A DNA stretch of 64,000 bases from Scatomorpha sp964367935 (GCA_964367935.1 CAYIYZ010000001.1:372001-436000); one strand, 5' to 3'; positions 30,763-40,338 are shown, numbered from the stretch's first letter. The notes: generated by a model not told the origin, from the sequence alone. Program-made: numbers and translations.

Positions 30763-32727
30763 TCAGCTCTCACCTCTCAGCTTTATAAGTCTGTCACGCA
30801 AGATGGCGGCGTACTCGAATTCGAGCATTTTCGCCGCTTCCTTCATCTGACGCTCAATCTTCTCTATCTCCGAACGACGCTCGGAAGCGGTCATCTTAAC
30901 GCCGTCCTTGCGCTTGCCGTCGCCTGCCTCGCCCGTAATCTCTATGAGTCCACGCACGTTTTTGACGACCGTTTTAGGCACTATGCCGTGTTCCTCGTTG
31001 TACGCTTTTTGTATGGCGCGCCTGCGCTCTGTTTCGTCCATAGCGGCACGCATGGAGCGTGTTATGGTGTCGGCATACATGATGACTATACCGTCGGCAT
31101 TTCGTGCCGCTCTGCCCATGGTCTGTATAAGGCTTGTCTCCGAGCGCAAAAAGCCCTCCTTGTCCGCATCGAGAATGGCGACCAAGGCGACCTCTGGCAA
31201 GTCGAGACCCTCTCTGAGTAGGTTTATACCCACGAGCACGTCAAACTCACCCAGCCTTAAATCACGTATAATCTCCATACGCTCAATAGAGCCTATGTCG
31301 TGGTGCATGTAGCGACAGCGTATACCCACCGCCGCTAAATGGTTCGTGAGGTCCTCTGCCATCTTCTTTGTGAGCGTCGTCACGAGCGTACGCTTATCGT
31401 CTTGCCTTTTCATGTTAATCTCACTTACGAGATCGTCTATCTGCCCGTCTACGGGACGCACCTCGACTATGGGGTCTAAGAGGCCCGTTGGGCGTATTAT
31501 CTGCTCCGCTATTTGTCCCGAACGCTCTTTTTCGAACTTTCCGGGTGTTGCGGACACATAGACAGCCTGAGGTATGCGCTCTAAAAACTCCTCGAACTTA
31601 AGAGGTCTGTTATCGAAAGCCGAGGGCAGTCTAAAGCCGAAATTTACAAGCGATTCCTTACGTGAGCGGTCGCCCTTATACATGGCGCTCACCTGCGGTA
31701 AGGTCACATGGCTTTCGTCCACGTACAGCACAAAATCTTTCGGAAAATAGTCAATGAGCGTCATGGGCGCACTACCTTCGTCACGCCCGGATATGATGCG
31801 ACTGTAGTTTTCTATGCCGTTACAGTAACCGAGTTCCTGTATCATCTCTATGTCGTAGTCTGTGCGTTGCTGTATCCTCTGCGCCTCTAAAAGTTTACCC
31901 TCATGTTTAAAATACGCCACCTGCGCATCACATTCCGCACGCATCTCTTTAACCGCCATGTCCATCTTTTCCTTGGTTGTGACATAGTGTGAGCCGGGGT
32001 ATATAGCGATGTGAAACAGAGTTTTCACCACTTGCCCCGTCACGGGGCTGATCTCTGAAATGCGCTCTATCTCGTCACCGAAAAACTCTATTCTGATAGC
32101 TCTGTTGAGGTAGTACACGGGGTAAATTTCCACCGTGTCACCACGTACACGGAACATGTTACGCTCGAAGGCAATATCATTTCGCTCGTAGCGTATATCT
32201 ATTAGTTTTTTCAATAGATCATCACGGTCTAAAGTCTGACCGGGACGCATGGAGATGACCATGGAGGCGTAGTCTATGGGGTCTCCGAGTCCGTAGATAC
32301 AGGATACGGAGGCAACGACAATAACATCTGTGCGTTCACCCAAGCTCGAGGTAGTGGAGTGGCGCAGACGTTCTATCTCATCGTTTATGGAGCTGTCTTT
32401 TTCAATATACGTGTCCGAATGTGCTATATAAGCTTCGGGCTGATAGTAGTCGTAGTAGGACACGAAGTATTCGACGGCATTATCGGGGAAGAACTCACGA
32501 AACTCGGAACAGAGCTGAGCCGCCAATATTTTGTTGTGCGCTAAAATGAGTGCCGGCCGCTGAGTTTTTTCTATGACCTTCGCCATAGTGTAAGTTTTAC
32601 CCGAGCCGGTTACGCCCAAGAGCGTCTGTTCCGTAATACCGTTTTGCAGACCCTCGGATAGTAGCGCTATAGCCGCACCTTGGTCACCCGAGGGCACGAA
32701 ATCACCGGCAACTTTGAATTTTGACAT
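30763..32727 (-). CDS. uvrB: Excinuclease ABC subunit B
   Basis: The central helicase-like subunit of nucleotide excision repair. Walker A is GVTGSGKTYTMAKV (about residue 39). The beta-hairpin region is YFVSYYDYYQPEAYI, followed by VIVVASVSCIYGLGDP, the DEAD-like YVDESHVTLPQ, helicase motifs VLVGINLLREGLDLPEV and TMGRAARNADGIVIMYAD, and a C-terminal UVR domain (IEKIERQMKEAAKMLEFEYA). Standard length, 654 aa. AAGGAG precedes the ATG. It heads a run uvrB-polA-metallopeptidase-rimI that continues to tsaD. Confidence 0.98.
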   Translation of the reverse strand: MSKFKVAGDFVPSGDQGAAIALLSEGLQNGITEQTLLGVTGSGKTYTMAKVIEKTQRPALILAHNKILAAQLCSEFREFFPDNAVEYFVSYYDYYQPEAYIAHSDTYIEKDSSINDEIERLRHSTTSSLGERTDVIVVASVSCIYGLGDPIDYASMVISMRPGQTLDRDDLLKKLIDIRYERNDIAFERNMFRVRGDTVEIYPVYYLNRAIRIEFFGDEIERISEISPVTGQVVKTLFHIAIYPGSHYVTTKEKMDMAVKEMRAECDAQVAYFKHEGKLLEAQRIQQRTDYDIEMIQELGYCNGIENYSRIISGRDEGSAPMTLIDYFPKDFVLYVDESHVTLPQVSAMYKGDRSRKESLVNFGFRLPSAFDNRPLKFEEFLERIPQAVYVSATPGKFEKERSGQIAEQIIRPTGLLDPIVEVRPVDGQIDDLVSEINMKRQDDKRTLVTTLTKKMAEDLTNHLAAVGIRCRYMHHDIGSIERMEIIRDLRLGEFDVLVGINLLREGLDLPEVALVAILDADKEGFLRSETSLIQTMGRAARNADGIVIMYADTITRSMRAAMDETERRRAIQKAYNEEHGIVPKTVVKNVRGLIEITGEAGDGKRKDGVKMTASERRSEIEKIERQMKEAAKMLEFEYAAILRDRLIKLRGES

Positions 32728-32929
32728 AATGTCTCCTTGTAAATATCATCCTAGGGGACGATGCCCACATCGTCCCGTGTTACGGGTTTGGGGAATGAAA
32801 ATTGTAGGGTCACGGCTTGCCGTGACCGTTTTACGTTTACGGTATCTGTGCAACGGACATGGCAAGCCATGTCCCTACAATGCGGTGTTTGACGGCAATC
32901 GGGACGATGTGGGCATCGTCCCCTACAAC
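32728..32929. repeat. Cluster of four R3 palindromes between gltX and uvrB
   Basis: Four hairpins with different stems: GGGACGATG-4-CATCGTCCC (32755-32776), GTAGGGTCACGG-CTTG-CCGTGACC (32804-32827), GGACATGGC-AA-GCCATGTCC-CTACAA (32855-32880) and GGGACGATG-4-CATCGTCCC-CTACAACC (32901-32930). The first and last have the same stem. No gene is present. Confidence 0.8.
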
Positions 32930-34405
32930 CTATACCAATTTCGCAAGTCCCAAGCGTAAACGCCTCAGCGTCTCGTCCTTGCCCAAAATACAGCAGAGCT
33001 CAATAGCGCCGCCGGGTGTGACGGATTTTCCCGACACCGCTATGCGCACAGGCCACATCAAAGTAGCATTCTTTACTTCAAGCACCGCCGCCTTTTCTAT
33101 GAGCGCCGTGTGCACACTGTCCTGAGTCCAGTCGTCTATGCCCTCGAGCAGGGGTATGACCTCCTCAAGCATGGTCTTTGAAACCTCAGGGTTCGTCTTA
33201 GACTTCTTGTTCGTGAAAAGCTCAATGTCGTACTCAGGTAGAGTGTCGAAGAAATCGAGTTTCGGCGCTATGTCCGTGAGTAGTTCCGTGCGCTGTTGCA
33301 AGATAGCTGCAATGTCCGCCGGGTTTATGCTCTCTGTTTTGACGGCACTTCTGATGTAAGGCTCTGCAATCTTTGCAAAGTCCTCGGCGCTCATGCGTCT
33401 TATATACTCACTGTTTAGCCACTTGAGCTTCTCTATATCGAAAATGGCGGGCGACTTAGATATGCCCGACATGCTGAAAACCTCCTCCAGCTCTTTTAGC
33501 GTGAATATCTCCTGCTCACCGCCGGGTGACCAGCCGAGCAGAGCGACATAGTTAACAACTGCCTCCGTGAGGTAACCCTGCTCCAAGAGGTCCTCAAACG
33601 AGGGGTCGCCCTTACGCTTAGACATTTTGTTCTGTGCGTCACGCATGACGGGGGAGCAGTGTACATACTTCGGCAAATCCCAGCCGAAGCCTTCGTACAG
33701 TAGGTTATATTTCGGTGAACTTGACAAGTACTCCGTACCACGCACCACATGCGTTATGCCCATGAGATGGTCGTCCACGACGTTGGCGAAGTTGTAGGTG
33801 GGCAGACCGTCACGCTTGATGAGCACTTGATCGTCAAGGCTGTCGTTCGGCACGGTGATGGCGCCGAAAATTTCGTCCGTAAACGTCGTCTCACCCGTGT
33901 CGGGTATACGCTGACGCACCACATGCTCCTCGCCGTTTGCCGCACGCCTCTCCGCTTCGGCCTTATCGAGTGCACGGCAAGGGTCGGCTACTTTAGTGAA
34001 GCTCTCGCCCTCGATGGCGTCCTCTGCTTTCTCGCAGAAGCAGCGGTAGGCGTGCCCTTTGTCTATAATGAGGTCGGCATAGTCTTTGTATATGTCCCTA
34101 CGCTCTGTTTGGATGTAGGGCGCAACAGGGCCGCCTATGTCGGGGCCTTCGTCGTAGTGAAGACCGCATTTTTGCATGGTGTTATATATTATTTGCACGG
34201 CGTCGTCCACCTGACGTGCCTGATCCGTGTCCTCTATGCGCAGGATGAACTTGCCGTTTTCACGTCTTGCGATGAGGTAAGTGTACAGTGCGGTGCGTAG
34301 GTTGCCGACGTGCATGTAGCCCGTGGGACTGGGTGCAAAGCGAGTACGAACCTCACCCTTCGGTATTTTTGATTCCGCAACTTCAAAAAAATCTCTGTCT
34401 TTCAT
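32930..34405 (-). CDS. gltX: Glutamate-tRNA ligase
   Basis: Class I synthetase: RTRFAPSPTGYMHVGNLRTA holds the HIGH-type motif (HVGN), LRIEDTDQAR follows, and KMSKR appears in NKMSKRKGDPSFEDLL. The C-terminal anticodon-binding domain is complete (491 aa). Clostridia use GluRS to charge both tRNA-Glu and tRNA-Gln when glnS is missing; that cannot be told here. GGGAGAG precedes the ATG. The stop abuts an R3 palindrome. I see no T-box leader. Confidence 0.97.
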   Translation of the reverse strand: MKDRDFFEVAESKIPKGEVRTRFAPSPTGYMHVGNLRTALYTYLIARRENGKFILRIEDTDQARQVDDAVQIIYNTMQKCGLHYDEGPDIGGPVAPYIQTERRDIYKDYADLIIDKGHAYRCFCEKAEDAIEGESFTKVADPCRALDKAEAERRAANGEEHVVRQRIPDTGETTFTDEIFGAITVPNDSLDDQVLIKRDGLPTYNFANVVDDHLMGITHVVRGTEYLSSSPKYNLLYEGFGWDLPKYVHCSPVMRDAQNKMSKRKGDPSFEDLLEQGYLTEAVVNYVALLGWSPGGEQEIFTLKELEEVFSMSGISKSPAIFDIEKLKWLNSEYIRRMSAEDFAKIAEPYIRSAVKTESINPADIAAILQQRTELLTDIAPKLDFFDTLPEYDIELFTNKKSKTNPEVSKTMLEEVIPLLEGIDDWTQDSVHTALIEKAAVLEVKNATLMWPVRIAVSGKSVTPGGAIELCCILGKDETLRRLRLGLAKLV

Positions 34406-34519
34406 TATGCTCTCCCTGTCATATTATTAGTTTTTTTATTTATTTTATATAAAGTTAATATTATTTCACTTTGACTTCATTGTCAATTACCATTTTTCTT
34501 ATAAAATTAATACATAGTG

Positions 34520-34548
34520 TTGTATTGAGCGCAGTAACGTGGTAGAAT
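34520..34548 (+). promoter_or_regulatory. Sigma-A-like promoter of the aminotransferase gene
   Basis: TTGTAT (34520-34525), 17-base spacer, TAGAAT (34543-34548), about 30 bases before ATG 34579. Confidence 0.65.
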
Positions 34549-34578
34549 ACGGAGTATTATATATGGGGAGGAATAGAT

Positions 34579-35772
34579 ATGATATCGAAGAGAATGGAAA
34601 AATTAGTGGAGAATAACTCTACGATAAGGGCGATGTTTGAAGAGGGTAAGAGGCTGTCCGACATACACGGAGTGGAGAATGTGTATGATTTCTCTATAGG
34701 CAACCCCTACTTTGCGCCCCCCGAGAGCATAAGAGAATCACTGATAGACATAGTGACAAACGAGGACCCCATGTACATACACGGCTATACACCGAACGTG
34801 GGATATGTCGAGGTACGTAAGAACATAGCGGATATGCTAAATAAGCGCTACGGTTGTGAGTTCACAGTGGACAATATAATAATGTCCGTGGGCGCAGCGG
34901 GCGGCTTAAACTCTGCGTTCCAGGCTATAACGAACCCGGGTGAGGAGATAATCGTGCTTGCGCCTTACTTCTTTGAGTATAACCAATATGCCGAGAATTT
35001 TGGATGTAAGATTGTCGTCGTGCAGACAGATGCGGCTGCCGGCTTCATTCCCGATATAGCTGCAATAGAGGCGGCGATAACACCTTTGACAAAGGCGATA
35101 GTTGTAAATAGCCCGAACAACCCGACGGGTGCAGTCTATTCACCGAGAGTAATAAAGGCGCTCGGCGAGATGCTTGACAGAAAGCAGAAGGAGCTGGGCA
35201 CGAATATATATATCGTTGCTGATGAGCCTTACCGTGACCTCGTGTACGATGGCGTACAGGTACCGTTTTTGCCCAACTACTACAAAAACACCATCATCTG
35301 CTATTCGTGGTCGAAGTCCTTGTCCTTGCCGGGTAACCGCATAGGCTTTGTGGCTATATCGCCCGAGGCGGACGATAGTGAGCTTGTGTATTCGGCTATG
35401 GCAATTTCGACACGTATATTAGGCTTTGTCAATGCGCCTTCGCTCATACAGCTTGCTGTGGGACGCTCCGTGTACGAGACGACGGATATCAGCCTTTACG
35501 ATAAGAACCGTAAAATGCTCTACAATATGTTGACAGAGCTCGGGTACGACTGTTTTTACCCTGCCGGTGCGTTTTACCTGTGGGTAAAGACGCCTGTAGA
35601 GGAAAAGGAATTTCTGCAGGCGGCGAAGAAGTACAACTTACTGCTCGTGCCGGGCTCGTCTTTCCTGTGTCCGGGCTATGTACGTATAGCGTACTGCACA
35701 TCGCCGGATAAGATAGAGCGTTCACGCAAGGCGTTTGAGGCACTGTCCGAGGAACTCGGACTCAAGAAGTAA
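34579..35772 (+). CDS. PLP-dependent aminotransferase, class I/II
   Basis: Fold-type I aminotransferase of 397 aa, full length. It has the family N-terminus YDFSIGNPYFAPPESI, HGYTPNVGYVEVRKNIADML, NSPNNPTGAVYSP, IYIVADEPYRDLVYDG, and the PLP lysine in SWSKSLSLPGNRIGFVA. The C-terminal Arg that binds the substrate carboxylate is in CPGYVRIAYC. This subgroup, common as a lone gene in Clostridia, is usually called aspartate aminotransferase-like, but substrate range is unproven. GGGGAGG precedes the ATG. Confidence 0.92.
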   Translation: MISKRMEKLVENNSTIRAMFEEGKRLSDIHGVENVYDFSIGNPYFAPPESIRESLIDIVTNEDPMYIHGYTPNVGYVEVRKNIADMLNKRYGCEFTVDNIIMSVGAAGGLNSAFQAITNPGEEIIVLAPYFFEYNQYAENFGCKIVVVQTDAAAGFIPDIAAIEAAITPLTKAIVVNSPNNPTGAVYSPRVIKALGEMLDRKQKELGTNIYIVADEPYRDLVYDGVQVPFLPNYYKNTIICYSWSKSLSLPGNRIGFVAISPEADDSELVYSAMAISTRILGFVNAPSLIQLAVGRSVYETTDISLYDKNRKMLYNMLTELGYDCFYPAGAFYLWVKTPVEEKEFLQAAKKYNLLLVPGSSFLCPGYVRIAYCTSPDKIERSRKAFEALSEELGLKK

Positions 35773-35773
35773 G

Positions 35774-35952
35774 ACTGTCGAAAAACAGGTTTTTCGCCAA
35801 AAAGGGGTTCTCGGCTTTATAGCCTCGATAGGAATCTGTGGCGTGTACACGCCCCTCCTCAGATTAGATTTAGCATTTTTCAAAAATCAGACCAGGCAAC
35901 TCGCCGTGATTTTTGAAAAATCTTTGCTCGGCAAAGGACGAGGATTTGGTGC
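35774..35952. repeat. Four-hairpin repeat (family R1), copy 3
   Basis: Same order of hairpins as copies 1 and 2. It lies between two plus-strand genes, whereas the other copies lie before minus-strand genes, so its orientation relative to transcription is not fixed. Confidence 0.8.
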
Positions 35953-36007
35953 GGTGATTTTTTGACAAGCTGAAGAAGTAATTTAGAAATACAGGAGAGA
36001 CCGATTT

Positions 36008-37009
36008 ATGCAAAAGAAGACTATGCTGTCGGGCATACAGCCCTCGGGCGACTTGACTTTGGGCTCGTATTTGGGCGCTATAAAAAACTGGGTGGAAATG
36101 ATAGAGGAGTACAACAACTATTACTGTATAGTTGATATGCACGCCATAACGGTGCGTCAGGATCCGAAGGAGCTGCGTCAGCGCACTTTGGAGCAGCTTG
36201 CGCAGTACATAGCGGCGGGGCTTGACCCTGAGAAGTGTGCGCTTTTTGTGCAGAGCCATGTGAGTCAGCATGCGGAGCTCGGTTGGGTGCTGGGTTGTTA
36301 TACCATGTTCGGTGAGCTGTCACGTATGACACAGTTTAAGGACAAGACAGCAAAGAACGAGAACAATATAAATGCAGGACTGTTCACCTACCCTTCACTT
36401 ATGGCGGCGGACATATTGATATATCAGGCAGACTTTGTGCCTGTGGGTGAGGATCAGCGTCAGCATGTGGAGCTCTGCCGAGATATAGCGATACGCTTCA
36501 ACGGCATATACGGTGACACCTTCACAGTGCCCGAGGCACATATACCTAAAGTTGGTGCTAGGGTTATGAGTTTGACAACGCCGCAAAATAAGATGAGCAA
36601 GTCTGACCATGACCCCGGCGGTTGTGTGTATATGCTCGACACGCCCGAGACGATAATGAAGAAGTTTAAAAAAGCGGTAACGGACAGTGACACGGAAAAC
36701 TGTGTACGCCACAGTATTGAGGAGAAGCCCGGTGTGGCGAACTTGATGCAGATATACTCCTGTGCAACGGGTGCGAGTTTCGCTGAGATAGAGGCTGAGT
36801 TTGCGGGCAAGGGCTACGGTGCTTTTAAGCCCAAGGTGGGCGAGGCTGTTGTGGAGATGCTGAGGCCTGTGCGTGAAGAAGCTTTGCGCCTGCTTGACGA
36901 TATGACGTACCTTGAGGGTGTGTACCGCATGGGTGCGGAAAAAGCGAGGGTAAAGGCGGATGAGACCTTGCGCACGGTGTACGACAGGTTAGGGTTCTTG
37001 CCGAAATAA
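36008..37009 (+). CDS. trpS: Tryptophan-tRNA ligase
   Basis: Class I synthetase of 333 aa. TMLSGIQPSGDLTLGSYLGA contains the HIGH equivalent (TLGS), ADILIYQADFVPVGEDQRQH is characteristic of TrpRS, and KMSKS is in NKMSKSDHDPGG. The C-terminal helices are complete. A CAGGAGAG lies before the ATG. There is no T-box-like leader in the 55 bases after R1 copy 3. Confidence 0.97.
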   Translation: MQKKTMLSGIQPSGDLTLGSYLGAIKNWVEMIEEYNNYYCIVDMHAITVRQDPKELRQRTLEQLAQYIAAGLDPEKCALFVQSHVSQHAELGWVLGCYTMFGELSRMTQFKDKTAKNENNINAGLFTYPSLMAADILIYQADFVPVGEDQRQHVELCRDIAIRFNGIYGDTFTVPEAHIPKVGARVMSLTTPQNKMSKSDHDPGGCVYMLDTPETIMKKFKKAVTDSDTENCVRHSIEEKPGVANLMQIYSCATGASFAEIEAEFAGKGYGAFKPKVGEAVVEMLRPVREEALRLLDDMTYLEGVYRMGAEKARVKADETLRTVYDRLGFLPK

Positions 37010-37035
37010 ATGTTATGCAACACCTCTAAATCTTA

Positions 37036-37229
37036 GGGGCGAAGCCGAATTAAAAGTTTTAATCAACTTTTTTCAAAAAGTTGTGGGGTCTTGGGGCAAA
37101 GCCCTAACTAAACAAAAACAAAAACAAAAACAAAAAACCATTTTTCTGCGGAAAAATGGTTTCGGTCGAACTCATAGGTTCGCTCCTACGGTTCGGTGGT
37201 TGCGGAACGGTCAAGACCGTTTCCTACGA
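37036..37229. repeat. R2 left end followed by further hairpins and an R3 palindrome
   Basis: GGGGCGAAGCCGAATTAAAA to GTTGTGGGGTCTTGGGGC (37036-37100), then AACCATTTTTC / GAAAAATGGTT (37137-37161), and GGAACGGTC-AA-GACCGTTTCC-TACG (37204-37229). The last has the same stem as at 9970 with one change. No gene in 37010-37275. Confidence 0.75.
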
Positions 37230-37275
37230 TTGGGGCGGTGCTTGCATCGCCATCTTGAACAAGGGGATAAATTTA

Positions 37276-38361
37276 ATGAATTTATCGACGAATGAGATAT
37301 TACAATTAACACTTGCTATAGGAGTGAGCTTTGCTGTAAGCTTTGCGTCCACGCCTATAGTCAAGAGCTTTGCTCATAAGGTAGGTGCGATAGACGTACC
37401 GAAAGATGACAGGCGAATGCATAAAGAGCCCATCCCACGAATGGGAGGGCTCGCTATTTTCTTGGGATTTATAGTGAGTGTCCTGTTGTTTGCGGACATA
37501 ACGACACAGGTGCGTGGCGTACTTTTGGGAGCGCTCGTAATAGTTGTCTGCGGAGCGGTTGACGACATTACACCGCTTAGAGCGACGGTTAAGCTGGGTG
37601 CACAGATAGTTGCGGCGGTGATAGCGGTGTCGCATGGCGTGGTAATAGAGGTGCTGAGGCATCCGATAGCACTGTTTAACGATCAGACTTTGTACTTAGG
37701 CGTGCTTGCGGTGCCGGTCACTATACTTTGGATAGTGGGCATAACAAATTCCGTCAACTTGATAGATGGCTTGGACGGTTTGGCGGTCGGCGTATCGGCG
37801 ATAGCGTCCGTTACTATGCTTGTGGTCGCCTTACTTGTTTCGGATATAAATGTGGCGGTTATTTTGGGCTGTCTTGTGGGCGGATGTGTAGGCTTTATGC
37901 CCTACAACTTGAATCCTGCAAAGATATTTATGGGCGACACGGGAGCGCTTTTACTAGGCTTTGTGCTATCTACGGTGTCTGCCGTAGGGCTATTTAAGTT
38001 TTACGCCTTGGTGTCATTTGTTGCACCGGTGCTTGCGCTTGCTTTACCTTTGTTTGACACAAGCTTTGCGATAATAAGGCGAGTGGTGCGGGGGCAGAGT
38101 CCCATGATGCCCGACAGGGGGCATTTACATCACCGCTTAGTGGACATGGGCCTGAGTCAGAAGCAGGCGGTGGCGGTACTGTACTCCATATCTGCGATAT
38201 TGGGCTTGGCTGCGGTGGTACTTGCCACGAACGGCGTTGTACGTATACTACTACTTATAGCGGCCTTAGTAATAGCTGTGACTGTAGGCGTGTTTTTGAA
38301 GAAAGCGAAGGATGATTTCGACTTAAAGCAAAAGGACGAGGAGGGCAAAAAAGATGCTTAA
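37276..38361 (+). CDS. WecA/TagO-type undecaprenyl-phosphate sugar-1-phosphate transferase
   Basis: A polytopic enzyme (about ten or eleven helices) of the MraY/WecA family. Motifs: DVPKDDRRMHKEPIPRMGGL near residue 40, DDITPLRATVKLGAQ, NLIDGLDGLAVGVSAIAS, FMGDTGALLLGF and the HHR of RGHLHHRLVDMGLS. It loads GlcNAc-1-P (or a similar sugar) on undecaprenyl phosphate to start a wall polymer. I use ATG 37276 (GGGGA upstream) since the longer frame runs through repeats. The following wecB overlaps it by eight bases, so they form an operon. Confidence 0.92.
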   Translation: MNLSTNEILQLTLAIGVSFAVSFASTPIVKSFAHKVGAIDVPKDDRRMHKEPIPRMGGLAIFLGFIVSVLLFADITTQVRGVLLGALVIVVCGAVDDITPLRATVKLGAQIVAAVIAVSHGVVIEVLRHPIALFNDQTLYLGVLAVPVTILWIVGITNSVNLIDGLDGLAVGVSAIASVTMLVVALLVSDINVAVILGCLVGGCVGFMPYNLNPAKIFMGDTGALLLGFVLSTVSAVGLFKFYALVSFVAPVLALALPLFDTSFAIIRRVVRGQSPMMPDRGHLHHRLVDMGLSQKQAVAVLYSISAILGLAAVVLATNGVVRILLLIAALVIAVTVGVFLKKAKDDFDLKQKDEEGKKDA

Positions 38362-39493
38362 GATAATGTCTGTGTTCGGCACGAGGCCGGAAGCAATAAA
38401 GATGGCACCGCTCGTTATAGAGCTTAATAAGAGGCCTGAGATAGAGTCTATACTCTGTGTAACTGCGCAGCATAGGGAGATGCTTGACAGTGTGCTGGAG
38501 ACGTTTGGCTTAAAGCCTGATTACGATTTAAATATAATGCAACATGCACAGGGTCTGACGCAGGTCACGACACGTGTGTTAGAGGGCATGAGCAAGGTAT
38601 ATAAAGAGGCGAAACCCGACCTTGTTTTGATACACGGCGATACAAGTACGACAATGGCGGCGTCCTTAGCGGCGTTTTACGAGCGCATACCCGTGGGGCA
38701 TGTGGAGGCGGGCTTGCGTACATTTGACCGCTGGTCACCTTATCCCGAGGAAATGAACAGGCGCATTACGGGTCAGATAGCGACACTACACTTTGCGCCG
38801 ACCTTACGTAATCGTGAGAACTTAGAGCGTGAGGGTGTGGAGGGTCGCATATACGTGACAGGTAATACGGTCATAGACGCTCTGGGCTATACATCCAAGG
38901 GCGAGGGTTTTACGTCAAGAGAATTAGACGGCATAGATTTTGAGAATAAGCGTGTAATTACGCTAACTTGTCATAGGCGTGAGAACTTCGGTGAGCCTAT
39001 GCGCAATATAATGGAAGCGGTCAAGAGTACGGCTGAGCGCTATGAAGATGTGCAAATCGTGTACCCTGTACACTTAAATCCGGTGGTACGCGAGTGTGCC
39101 GGCGGTATATTGGGCGCTGTGGAGAATGTAAAGCTGATAGAACCCTTGGATGCGGTGGACATGCACAGGCTGATGAAAAAGAGCTATATGGTGCTTACGG
39201 ATTCGGGTGGTATACAGGAGGAGGCACCGTCCTTGGGCAAGCCTGTTTTGGTGCTTAGGCGTGAGACGGAGCGACCCGAGGCTGTAGAGGCAGGCACTGT
39301 GCTTATAGCAGGTACGGAGCGTGAGGAGATAGAGCGTCTGTGCACGAAGCTGTTGACGGACAAAAGCGTGTATGAAAAGATGTCAAGAACAGTAAATCCT
39401 TACGGTGACGGCCGAGCTTGTGAGCGCATAGCGGATGCGATTTTATTTGAGAACGGCCTGAAGAGTGAGAGGCCGAAGGAGTTTTCGTTGTGA
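38354..39493 (+). CDS. wecB: UDP-GlcNAc 2-epimerase (non-hydrolysing)
   Basis: Makes UDP-ManNAc for teichoic acid, capsule or secondary wall polymers. Motifs: MSVFGTRPEAIKMAPLVIEL, VTAQHREMLDSVL, LVLIHGDTSTTMAASLAAFY, VGHVEAGLRTFDRWSPYPEE, TLTCHRRENFGEPMRNI, VYPVHLNPVV and LTDSGGIQEEAPSLGKPVLV. Full length (379 aa). It overlaps the upstream transferase gene. ManNAc-containing polymers are the usual ligands for SLH domains after pyruvylation, so this pair may make the anchor for the SLH proteins in this window; a CsaB-type gene is not seen here. Confidence 0.96.
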   Translation: MLKIMSVFGTRPEAIKMAPLVIELNKRPEIESILCVTAQHREMLDSVLETFGLKPDYDLNIMQHAQGLTQVTTRVLEGMSKVYKEAKPDLVLIHGDTSTTMAASLAAFYERIPVGHVEAGLRTFDRWSPYPEEMNRRITGQIATLHFAPTLRNRENLEREGVEGRIYVTGNTVIDALGYTSKGEGFTSRELDGIDFENKRVITLTCHRRENFGEPMRNIMEAVKSTAERYEDVQIVYPVHLNPVVRECAGGILGAVENVKLIEPLDAVDMHRLMKKSYMVLTDSGGIQEEAPSLGKPVLVLRRETERPEAVEAGTVLIAGTEREEIERLCTKLLTDKSVYEKMSRTVNPYGDGRACERIADAILFENGLKSERPKEFSL

Positions 39494-40227
39494 GACGAGG
39501 TAAAAGTTCGCCATTAATACTACCGGCACTTGCTATAGCAGTGCTGGTAATAGTGGTGGCGGTCTTTGTGTATGAGCCGCAGGTGGAGACGCCTGCGGTT
39601 ATATTGCCTACAGCATCTATAACCGACATGGGCGGAGGGAGCGGCACTTTAGAGGATAGCTTGGAATATGCTACAGTGACGAGCGAGAATGTACAAGCTG
39701 TGCTTGCGACTTTAAATAGGGTACAGAGCTATTCACGCACAGTGGTCATAGAGGATTTTTGGCAGAGCGGCAGTAGTGTGAGTGAGCTTGAGGTGTATGT
39801 GGACGGCGACAGTGCGCTCGTCAGAACCCGTGAGGGTGAGCAGACGGCAAATACCCTACTCCTTGACGGTGACCTTTATATGTGGTATACAGGCATGTCC
39901 GATGTGTTTGAGGGCAAATACGATGCGGAAAATCCGCAAAGTTACGACAAATATTTACGCAGTATAAGTTACGAGGATGTGTTGGGTGTAGATAAAGAGG
40001 ATATAGACGAGGCGGGCTATGTAAATTACGCAGACGAGTCCTGCATATATGTGGTGTGGACGTCGGGTAGTTTTCGTTATAGTAGCCATGTGTATGTGTC
40101 CTTGGCGACAGGTCTTTTAGTGGGCGCGGAGAAGTATGACGGAAATGAGCTCATATACAGAGCGAGCTATGGCGCACCGAATTTAGAAGTGCCGAGCGAG
40201 GACTACTTTGAGCCGCCCACGACTTAG
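39490..40227 (+). CDS. Membrane-anchored hypothetical protein, 245 aa
   Basis: GTG start, overlapping the wecB stop as GTGA. A basic N-terminus and one helix (residues 10-28) precede a low-complexity linker. A compact extracellular beta-rich domain follows (about 70-240: VIEDFWQSGSSVSELEVYVD, GDLYMWYTGMSDVFEGKY, YVSLATGLLVGAEKYDGNEL), in a pattern like LolA/MucB-type half-barrels that measure or carry lipids. I cannot name a family. Coupling to wecA-wecB suggests a link with the wall polymer. Confidence 0.75.
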   Translation: MRRGKSSPLILPALAIAVLVIVVAVFVYEPQVETPAVILPTASITDMGGGSGTLEDSLEYATVTSENVQAVLATLNRVQSYSRTVVIEDFWQSGSSVSELEVYVDGDSALVRTREGEQTANTLLLDGDLYMWYTGMSDVFEGKYDAENPQSYDKYLRSISYEDVLGVDKEDIDEAGYVNYADESCIYVVWTSGSFRYSSHVYVSLATGLLVGAEKYDGNELIYRASYGAPNLEVPSEDYFEPPTT

Positions 40228-40234
40228 GACGAAT

Positions 40235-40320
40235 GTAGGGTCGAGTCTTGACTCGACCGCAAGCACGGTAAATGTTCGTTGAACGCAAGGTTTCGGAACG
40301 GTCAAGACCGTTCCCTACGG
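40235..40320. repeat. Two R3 palindromes
   Basis: GTAGGGTCGAGT-CTTG-ACTCGACC (40235-40258) directly after the upstream stop, then GGAACGGTC-AA-GACCGTTCC-CTACGG (40295-40320). They are oriented with GTAGGG facing left and CCTAC facing right, that is, as an inverted pair. Confidence 0.8.
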
Positions 40321-40338
40321 TCGAGGTTTTTCGCCAGA

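Noticed and set aside
35870..36271. Minus-strand frames here and at 11800-11982 sharing the ending KNHGELPGLIFEKC
   Set aside because: The shared peptide is only the translation of the R1 repeat; no ribosome binding site and no conserved frame in copy 1.
32930..37009. T-box leaders for gltX and trpS
   Set aside because: Upstream regions are short or consist of repeats; no specifier loop or TGGNACCGCG-type box was seen.
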